Position numbers and translations under genes: made by a program
In this document: in pieces, positions 7,532-11,791 of the stretch
How the letters are laid out: each line of letters begins with the position of its first letter
Numbering within the stretch: the first letter of the stretch is position 1
The notes under the pieces: model-generated
Seen by the model: the letters and a program-made list of their open reading frames with translations, nothing else
The model's database searches: none
What the model was told of the DNA's origin: nothing
Source: Pseudomonadota bacterium
Lineage (GTDB): Bacteria; Bdellovibrionota_C; UBA2361; OMIW01
NCBI GenBank assembly: GCA_900299205.1
Contig: OMIW01000059.1
Coordinates: forward strand, 1 to 11,791
DNA: 11,791 nucleotides
Direction: 5' to 3'

Positions 7532-7621
7532 GGTACCTCCTTCAGGTGATAGGTATTGGAACAGTCGTACGAGACGGGGAGCGAGGGGGGACGAGCGAAC
7601 GTCGGGAGTGAGGGGGGTGTT
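7508..7621. repeat. Imperfect direct repeat flanking the pglE start
   Basis: GGAGTGAGGGGTGTT at 7508-7522 (inside the first codons of the aminotransferase gene) recurs as GGAGTGAGGGGGGTGTT at 7605-7621, differing only by two extra G. The copies are 97 nt apart and flank the ribosome-binding site and probable promoter region. They could be operator half-sites or a slippage duplication in G-rich DNA; no function is shown. Confidence 0.35.
7576..7617 (+). other. G-run cluster with quadruplex potential
   Basis: Four G runs occur on the + strand: GGGG at 7576-7579, GGGGGG at 7585-7590, GGG at 7604-7606 and GGGGGG at 7612-7617, separated by 5, 13 and 5 nt. They could fold as an intramolecular G-quadruplex, though the middle loop is long. 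The tract lies 45-86 nt upstream of the - strand aminotransferase start, on its template strand. Confidence 0.35.
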
Positions 7622-7959
7622 GAGGGCACGGATGGCGCGGCGGTTGGCGCCCCTTCGGTTGAGTTGATTCGGGGTGGGGAGGGTTCATCCATAGCTGGGT
7701 TGCTCCCTGATGTGCGGGGCTCCGCGAGAGCAGGTCCCCGATTTCAGAAGTCCCCGATGGATCTCGTGGATTGAGAGCTCATCTACCTTCCTTCTTGCAG
7801 AATCGGCGGTGACGTTCAAGAAGAAAATCGGTGAGCGCACTGGTGCTCTCGAGCAAGATCCTCCAACAAGAGTCATCCCGAGGGGTCGTTACGGTAAAAA
7901 GTCGGGTAGTTCCGGCGCAGAAGGGGCTCTTTCGAACTTGAAGGGGAAATGAACATCCC

Positions 7960-7974
7960 AACGGGTCACCCGTT
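7960..7974. repeat. Perfect 15-nt palindrome (AACGGGT-C-ACCCGTT)
   Basis: Seven-base arms AACGGGT and ACCCGTT flank a single central C. This is the size and symmetry of a dimeric repressor operator, but it lies more than 340 nt from the nearest gene start in either direction and no regulator gene is adjacent. It could equally be part of a mobile REP-like unit with the repeats to its right. No T tract follows, so it is not a terminator. Confidence 0.4.
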
Positions 7975-8031
7975 CTGGACAAAAAAGTGCCAAATAGCCG
8001 TTTTATCGTGCTCCTACCCAATCGTCCCCAA

Positions 8032-8044
8032 GGTCTCTGACACC
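8032..8044. repeat. REP-like repeat copy 1 (core only)
   Basis: This is the 13-nt core GGTCTCTGACACC. It is a near-palindrome: its reverse complement is GGTGTCAGAGACC, with outer arms GGT/ACC and inner TC/GA pairs around a mismatch. The flanks differ from those of the other two copies. Motifs of this GTGTCAGA type are, from memory, common as dispersed repeats associated with Y1/RAYT transposases; no transposase is in the window. Confidence 0.45.
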
Positions 8045-8162
8045 GGCGTGCAGAACGTTGCGGAAACCCGTCGTTTGGGAAAATTGGGGTTGGCAAGATA
8101 CGGTTAGCTTGTGGCAGGGTGACTAAGAGATATAAGTATCTGATATCTTTGGGTGGGCTGAG

Positions 8163-8183
8163 TTTCACGGGGTCTCTGACACC
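8163..8183. repeat. REP-like repeat copy 2
   Basis: The 13-nt core GGTCTCTGACACC (8171-8183) is preceded by the 8-nt flank TTTCACGG. The whole 21 nt is identical to the copy at 8197-8217, with a start-to-start spacing of 34 nt. A partial third flank, TTTCACGAGGG, begins at 8184 between the two copies. Confidence 0.6.
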
Positions 8184-8196
8184 TTTCACGAGGGAC

Positions 8197-8217
8197 TTTC
8201 ACGGGGTCTCTGACACC
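8197..8217. repeat. REP-like repeat copy 3
   Basis: This is a second perfect 21-nt copy of the unit at 8163-8183: flank TTTCACGG followed by core GGTCTCTGACACC. The tandem pair ends about 100 nt upstream of the gene starting at 8321. Two or three units with one spacer length are too few and too closely spaced for a CRISPR array. Confidence 0.6.
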
Positions 8218-8305
8218 ATGTGGAAGAGGGCGTAGCAGCTCTCTCGTCCCTTCGGCATACTGGTATCAAATAACGGTTTAGTATTGTTCTCCTCGTGCCG
8301 ATGAA

Positions 8306-8312
8306 GGGGAGG
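8306..8312 (+). promoter_or_regulatory. Ribosome-binding site supporting a TTG start at 8321
   Basis: GGGGAGG sits 8 nt upstream of TTG at 8321, an ideal spacing. The alternative in-frame ATG at 8384 has its purine-rich tract (GGGGAG, 8375-8380) only 3 nt away, which is less favourable. This decides in favour of the TTG, though only moderately. Confidence 0.5.
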
Positions 8313-8320
8313 ACTGAAGA

Positions 8321-8923
8321 TTGCGAGCTTTGGACGCCGTGACGGCGGAGAGAGATTGGAGCGGTTGTGTAGCAGGGGAGAGGATGACGGTAAACGCTCA
8401 TACATACCGCTCCAATACGAGCGAGGAACGAGGAAAAGATCTCGAGGACAGAATCTCTATACGAACGGCGTTTGTGGCACGATTTATTGTTTTGCGAGAG
8501 GGAAAGCGTTCGAAAGCACATCGAAAAATCGAACATATGGGGTGGCATGAACTGACCTCTGCCCGTGACCTGGCATTGGCCTTCAAGATACTATTCGCCG
8601 AAAATGGCGATCGTGAGGAGCCGGTAGACCGAGATCTCCGTCGCGCTCTCGGCCATGCAGAGAGGTCGGCCAGATTTTTCAAAGGAGAGTATGCAAAACG
8701 AGCTACCCTGTCATTCTCTGAGGCGCTTGTTGATTATGAACGTTCGAATATGCTGTTGTTCGGCACACCTGTTGGGGGTCGTCCCGGAGGATGGCGACCA
8801 GCGCAAGAGGTCGCCCGGGAGAGTACGGTAGTTATGGTCCCCGAGGTGCTCGCATCCACTGGGTCATCTTTGGTTACCATCGCTGGGATTGACGGTGGTC
8901 TTGATGATGAGGAGGATGACTGA
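8321..8923 (+). CDS. Unrecognised 200-aa protein with acidic C-terminus
   Basis: I do not recognise this protein. With the TTG start at 8321 it has 200 aa; starting at the ATG at 8384 it has 179 aa beginning MTVNAHTYRSNTSEERG. It is hydrophilic and charged, with no membrane segment or signal peptide. A probably helical region spans about 36-140 (for example LTSARDLALAFKILFAENG at 78-96 and RRALGHAERSARFFKGEYAKR at 107-127), followed by a Gly/Pro-rich turn GGRPGGWRP (152-160), a hydrophobic β-like stretch STVVMVPEVLASTGSSLVTIAGI (168-190) and the terminal DDEEDD. The gene lies 70 nt upstream of the FlhB-like gene in the same direction, so the two are likely co-transcribed. In other bacteria the stand-alone FlhB-domain gene often follows a FliK-like gene, but no hook-length-control domain is visible here. 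Coding status rests on the intact frame, ribosome-binding site and spacing. Confidence 0.65.
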   Translation: MRALDAVTAERDWSGCVAGERMTVNAHTYRSNTSEERGKDLEDRISIRTAFVARFIVLREGKRSKAHRKIEHMGWHELTSARDLALAFKILFAENGDREEPVDRDLRRALGHAERSARFFKGEYAKRATLSFSEALVDYERSNMLLFGTPVGGRPGGWRPAQEVARESTVVMVPEVLASTGSSLVTIAGIDGGLDDEEDD

Positions 8924-8993
8924 GATTGACCGCCCTCGAAGCACCCCTTCGGTGAGATCAGGCATCTTGAGGTAGAATGGGGAGGGTGCCGTG

Positions 8994-9278
8994 ATGAATC
9001 CAAGCGAGAAAAAATCGGTCGCTCTTCGGTACGGTCAACGGGATTGTACGCCTTGCTCTACGTCCGTGGGAGACGGATATCTTGCAAAGCGTATTGAGGG
9101 GATAGCCCAAGAACGAGGCTTGCCCATTGAAAAGGAATCTCTCCTCACCGATCTGTTAGCAATTCTCGATGCGGAGTCTGCGATACCGAAGGACGCCCAC
9201 TGCCTTACATCGAAGCTTATTACCTTCCTGTGGCGAGCCGATCAGAATCTTAAAAAAGGGACGGAAGCGAGTAATTAG
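8994..9278 (+). CDS. Stand-alone FlhB C-terminal-domain (FhlB/YlqH-like) protein
   Basis: Small cytoplasmic protein (94 aa) matching the C-terminal domain of FlhB/YscU/HrcU, the substrate-specificity switch of flagellar and type III export. It begins MNPSEKKSVALRY, which lines up with the N-PTH cleavage site and following VALxY strand of FlhB, and continues with DGYLAKRIEGIAQERGLPIE (the FlhB block 'aerIreiA.e.gvPive'), then SLLTDLLAILDAESAIPKDA (matching 'plaraLy..velg.eIPeel') and a final helix TSKLITFLWRADQ. No membrane domain is present. Such single-domain paralogues are known, for example YlqH in Bacillus subtilis. The ribosome-binding site GGAGG at 8981-8985 is 8 nt from the ATG at 8994; GTG at 8991 is an alternative one codon earlier. 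Two cysteines in DCTPCSTS (residues 17-24) are unusual. The presence of a flagellar or export system elsewhere in the genome is inferred. Confidence 0.8.
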   Translation: MNPSEKKSVALRYGQRDCTPCSTSVGDGYLAKRIEGIAQERGLPIEKESLLTDLLAILDAESAIPKDAHCLTSKLITFLWRADQNLKKGTEASN

Positions 9279-9440
9279 TTGGATCCGTGCAGCCATCATC
9301 AGAAAACTGAGCGGGGCTGGGGGCTATTAACTGTGGCGTATGCTCGACAGATAAGCGACTTTTATTTGCCACGGATGGTTAGTCGGTTGTCTTGGGATAC
9401 GTTCTCAGCGGTTTTTAGATTATTGATTGTTTCCATCTTC

Positions 9441-10430
9441 TCAGGGCTGATCGCCATCACGGAACCGTTGCACTGAACCTTTGAGGATATCCTCAATCGG
9501 AGTGCTGAGGGGTATAGTGAGGATGTCCTCCGAAAACACATCATGGAGATGATCGGTAACTTCGGCCGAGACTCCAGCTCTCATGAGCGAGGAGAGAATG
9601 ATGTGGCGATGGACTCCATAGGTGTCCCTGATAGCATCCGTAAAAAGGGGATGGAATGTCTCAAAGAGCTCATCGCGAAGGAAAGATTCGTCGATTGCGT
9701 CTTCGGGGTAAACCACCGCGAGAAAATGGCGACTGGTCTCAGTGGTTTCATCGATCAAGCCCTCAAAAAAGGTCTGGAGACGCCGATGGGCGTCCACTAC
9801 CTCGGCGAGGGTCAGAACTGCAGATGAGGTTAGACTATCGCGAAGGACGGTAGTGTGATTTCTGCGCATCTCAGAGGTCAGCCGAGGATCCTGACCAATG
9901 AAATCGCATCGGAGTATTATCCCCTCAGCCATTTCAGCGTGGCTCGCAAGCAATGATTGCCTCATTCTGACATCTGCTGCGGAGATTGCGGAGTCGATGA
10001 TATTCTTTCCCACGAGGCTGACGGCGTGGCTCGTTAAGTGTCCTACCAGAAGAGCCTTCTCTCGGGTGAAGTGGGGAGCTCGACCCGTATCCTGGTCTGA
10101 AAATGCCTCAGTCACGAGAGTGACGAGCGTCTTAAATCTGTCGAGAAGGTCTGTGTAGTAGGTATCTTCTGAAGCCTGAAGGTAGGTAGTCATCGTCTTC
10201 AGTGAAGGTATCCGCCCAAGAGAGCCACGGATCACATCATCGTCGTCATGGGACGCGGTCATTGCATGAATTTCATCTCGAGCAATCGTCGCGGCCGCCG
10301 ACAATCGGTTTGTCTCAAAAAGGGGTGCCGCGAGTTCTCGTGATAATACATCAGCCCAATGGTGCGGTTCCCCCCCGTTATGATTGAAGTTCGACCCTGA
10401 ATGGGCTGCTCCGTTTCCTGGCGATGTCAT
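9441..10430 (-). CDS. Unrecognised helical protein, paralogue B of a tandem pair
   Basis: I do not recognise this 329-aa protein. It has a polar, Gly/Asn/His-rich N-terminus (about 1-25), then largely helical sequence with no membrane segment or signal peptide. It is a diverged paralogue of the product of the gene just upstream: RELAAPLF---R--A (31-45) matches RELQAPAF---R--A there; IPSLKTMTTYLQAS (74-87) matches FPPLKQLSEYMHST; and H-x(11)-SAIS (135-150) and the DPRL/DPLL and FFEGLIDET/LDFLEET segments also align. An acidic patch, HDDDD, is at 61-65. The ATG at 10430 is preceded by AAGGAG at a 4-5 nt spacing. It is the second gene of a - strand pair, 58 nt after the first, and its 3' end converges with the FlhB-like gene across 162 nt that show no clear terminator hairpin. 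Function is unknown. Confidence 0.8.
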   Translation of the reverse strand: MTSPGNGAAHSGSNFNHNGGEPHHWADVLSRELAAPLFETNRLSAAATIARDEIHAMTASHDDDDVIRGSLGRIPSLKTMTTYLQASEDTYYTDLLDRFKTLVTLVTEAFSDQDTGRAPHFTREKALLVGHLTSHAVSLVGKNIIDSAISAADVRMRQSLLASHAEMAEGIILRCDFIGQDPRLTSEMRRNHTTVLRDSLTSSAVLTLAEVVDAHRRLQTFFEGLIDETTETSRHFLAVVYPEDAIDESFLRDELFETFHPLFTDAIRDTYGVHRHIILSSLMRAGVSAEVTDHLHDVFSEDILTIPLSTPIEDILKGSVQRFRDGDQP

Positions 10431-10488
10431 AGTCTCCTTTCAGCGTTGTCTGTGATCGAAAAAATGGATCATGCAGCGCGATATGCGG

Positions 10489-11448
10489 TCAACCGTCGTG
10501 CGTAGACTTCTGCTCACCCTCTTTGGTGCCGCCAAAGTCTCGCCGGGGCGGAAGTCGAGGACGGGGGGGAAGGACGTCTTCTAGTCGCCTGAGAGCACCA
10601 TTGATCACTTCCTGATGATTTTTATGATACACGAGAGCTGCCTGCTCGACTCCTTTTTGGAATTGCTTGGACAGTGCTGAGCTCAACATCTTTCTGAGAT
10701 TGGGGGTAATCTCGACGGGTGGCAAGATAGTTTCTTCAAGGAAGTCTAGGGCGTGATTGATCGATATCATTCCGGCGAGAAGATGACCCTCATTCCATTT
10801 ATCGGCCGTAAAAAGGGCATCACGAGCGTTCCGTGATTGAACAGAGAACTGTTCCCGGGCGAGCTGCCTAAATGATCCTGGTGACAGGAGAGGATCTTTT
10901 CGGAGTGAGCCGATATCGTTCTCACTTTCAGCGATAGAGCGGAGAAAGGGGTCGATCACTGAGGCCACAAAAACATCATGAGCATACTTGAGGTCTCGGG
11001 AGATAGCAGAGCCACACACCGCTGATGCGGTATGTCGAATGAGAAAGGTGAGAAGTCCGTTCTGAGCTAACTCAGCGATATCGGTTTCTCCTAATTTTGC
11101 GCCTACCTCTTGGATAATCTCTTGAGATGCAGCAAAGAAGCGCCGCTGCATCTCTTGCATATCATCCTGCGGGGTTGAGTGCATATACTCTGAGAGCTGT
11201 TTCAGAGGGGGAAATGAGGAGCCAATAACTTTTGTAAAGTGGTCAACCCCCTGTTCCTCTATTTCACTGACGAGTGCTGACACTGATGCGAGCATCCGTG
11301 CATCGAGAAACGCCGGTGCCTGTAATTCACGCGCAAAGGAATCGCCCGAGGAGAGGGATGATTCGGATGGATTTTCACCACCCTCAGCGGGGTTATTTTT
11401 ATGATCATCTCGAGAATGATCGGGGGTGTTTCCCTGGTGCTGGGCCAT
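10489..11448 (-). CDS. Unrecognised helical protein, paralogue A of a tandem pair
   Basis: I do not recognise this 319-aa protein. Residues 1-37 are low-complexity and polar (rich in H, N, D, E, S and G), residues of about 38-295 are mostly helical with modest hydrophobicity and no membrane helix, and the tail is Pro/Arg-rich (LPPRPRLPPRRDFGG, 293-307) followed by charged residues. Conserved with paralogue B are RELQAPAF (40-47), FPPLKQLSEYMHST (79-92), a helix ending in SAIS (147-150) and NHALDFLEETILPP (231-244). A single Cys occurs (C145). The ATG at 11448 has a ribosome-binding site AGGA about 7 nt upstream. It is the first gene of the pair and is transcribed divergently from the methyltransferase gene, so its promoter must lie in 11449-11663, where two inverted repeats are found. 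No enzyme motif, DNA-binding helix-turn-helix or TPR signature was identified. Confidence 0.8.
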   Translation of the reverse strand: MAQHQGNTPDHSRDDHKNNPAEGGENPSESSLSSGDSFARELQAPAFLDARMLASVSALVSEIEEQGVDHFTKVIGSSFPPLKQLSEYMHSTPQDDMQEMQRRFFAASQEIIQEVGAKLGETDIAELAQNGLLTFLIRHTASAVCGSAISRDLKYAHDVFVASVIDPFLRSIAESENDIGSLRKDPLLSPGSFRQLAREQFSVQSRNARDALFTADKWNEGHLLAGMISINHALDFLEETILPPVEITPNLRKMLSSALSKQFQKGVEQAALVYHKNHQEVINGALRRLEDVLPPRPRLPPRRDFGGTKEGEQKSTHDG

Positions 11449-11491
11449 GAATGTTCCTACGATGTATGATCTCTTGGTTACCGCATTCCTG

Positions 11492-11521
11492 GACGCACAA
11501 TCATTGTCTTTCTAGTGCGTC
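11492..11521. promoter_or_regulatory. Inverted repeat in the divergent spacer (GACGCAC-N16-GTGCGTC)
   Basis: Seven-base perfect arms at 11492-11498 and 11515-11521 are separated by 16 nt. It lies between two divergent genes, 44-73 nt upstream of the - strand start. It may be an operator or a leader hairpin; no T tract follows. On the + strand the loop and right arm sit within a weak promoter-like arrangement, TTGTCT (11504-11509) and TTTATA (11528-11533), with an 18-nt spacer. Confidence 0.35.
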
Positions 11522-11544
11522 GATGGTTTTATAACGACTCTCGA

Positions 11545-11556
11545 CTACCACGGTAG
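11545..11556. promoter_or_regulatory. Inverted repeat CTACC-AC-GGTAG in the divergent spacer
   Basis: Perfect 5-base arms flank a 2-nt centre, about 100 nt upstream of each divergent start. The short size and central position suit a small operator, but a motif this short can arise by chance. Confidence 0.25.
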
Positions 11557-11663
11557 AACACTTTCTGCAAGGATTCCCAAACCATATTCTTGGGCATGTC
11601 GCCGAGTCGTTACTCGATATCGCCACCGTTGATAAACAATCGATTCCCGCTCAAGGTACTCGA

Positions 11664-11791
11664 ATGCCACGCCTCACCCATTTCGCTCATGATTTTCTCG
11701 CACCCCTCCTCACCCCTGGTGCTATTGCCATCGACCTTACCGCAGGCAACGGCCACGACACCCTCTTCCTCGCTCAGCGGGTTTCCCCGTC
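11664..11791 (+). CDS. mnmM: MnmM/YtqB-like SAM-dependent methyltransferase, N-terminal part (partial)
   Basis: The gene runs off the right edge; 42 complete codons are visible. They begin MPRLTHFAHDFLAPLLTPG and continue AIAIDLTAGNGHDTLFLAQR, in which DLTAGNGHDTLFLA is the SAM-binding motif I with the NGHDTLFLA form characteristic of the MnmM/YtqB (rRNA methylase-like, PF06962) family. Known members methylate nm5(s2)U34 to mnm5(s2)U34 in tRNA. The ATG at 11664 has a modest ribosome-binding site AAGGT 6 nt upstream, and family members usually start at this distance before motif I. The frame is open upstream to a TAA at 11532-11534, but it has no ATG, GTG or TTG codon in that stretch. The gene is divergent from the paralogue pair. 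The catalytic part is outside the window, so activity cannot be judged. Confidence 0.75.
   Translation, partial: MPRLTHFAHDFLAPLLTPGAIAIDLTAGNGHDTLFLAQRVSP

Larger units (their letters stand above)
7532..8320. other. 789-nt intergenic region without a convincing gene
   Basis: No reading frame here has a recognisable product. The longest, a 136-codon - strand frame at 7779-8189, has no convincing domain or ribosome-binding site, and a 52-codon + strand frame at 7949-8107 has its G-rich tract only 2 nt from the ATG. The left end must carry the promoter of the - strand aminotransferase-dehydratase unit and the right end that of the + strand gene at 8321. Visible structure: a G-rich tract at 7576-7617, two copies of GTCCCCGAT at 7734-7742 and 7750-7758, a perfect palindrome at 7960-7974, and three copies of GGTCTCTGACACC between 8032 and 8217. 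I looked for tRNA, tmRNA, SRP RNA and RNase P RNA landmarks on both strands and saw none. Confidence 0.6.

Noticed and set aside
7681-7700. Possible tRNA T-arm (GGGTTCATCC)
   Set aside because: The T-loop is two bases too short for GGTTCRANYCC, and no acceptor stem or anticodon arm can be drawn around it.
7949-8107. 52-codon + strand frame starting after AAGGGGAA
   Set aside because: The purine tract is only 2 nt from the ATG, the frame runs through the palindrome and the first repeat, and the product resembles nothing I know.
7779-8189. 136-codon - strand frame in the large intergenic region
   Set aside because: It has no convincing ribosome-binding site and no recognisable domain, and it begins inside the repeated element. 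I could not support it as a gene.
8032-8217. Possible CRISPR array
   Set aside because: There are only three copies with unequal spacing (about 139 and 34 nt), a 13-21 nt unit, no spacers of regular length and no cas genes.

Overview
The window (about 11.8 kb, moderately G+C rich, ordinary bacterial gene density) looks like chromosomal DNA from a diderm bacterium. The gene content suggests a flagellated organism: it holds a stand-alone FlhB C-terminal-domain protein, an N-acetyl amino-sugar pathway of the PglF/PglE type, a LivMGF transporter and the start of an MnmM/YtqB-type methyltransferase. A spirochaete would fit, but nothing here proves it; the assignment is a low-confidence inference.

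Left part (1-4305, + strand). A 43-codon C-terminal fragment that resembles the end of a HEPN-domain protein runs in from the left edge, which begins with a run of 11 C. It is followed by a compact transporter block: livM (permease), livG (ATPase, overlapping livM by ATGA) and livF (second ATPase). About 100 nt after livF comes an AI-2E/PerM-family membrane protein. The usual LivH permease and LivJ/K binding protein are not in the window. LivG is unusual: it carries an insertion of about 90 residues with two predicted membrane helices between Walker A and the Q-loop.

Middle part (4353-7531, - strand). Two genes transcribed right to left, a PglE-like PLP aminotransferase followed 59 nt later by a membrane-anchored CapD/WbpM/PglF-type UDP-GlcNAc 4,6-dehydratase. 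Together they would convert UDP-GlcNAc to UDP-4-amino-4,6-dideoxy-GlcNAc, the bacillosamine precursor used for glycoconjugates. No PglD-like acetyltransferase or glycosyltransferase is in view.

The stretch 7532-8320 (789 nt) has no convincing gene. It holds a G-rich tract, a perfect 15-nt palindrome and three copies of a REP-like near-palindrome with core GGTCTCTGACACC.

Right part (8321-11791). On the + strand are an unrecognised acidic-tailed 200-aa protein and an FlhB-like small protein. Converging on them is a two-gene - strand unit (11448 to 9441) encoding two diverged paralogues of an unrecognised, soluble, mostly helical protein family. Divergent from that unit, across a 215-nt spacer with two inverted repeats, the window ends in the first 42 codons of an MnmM/YtqB-like SAM-dependent methyltransferase.
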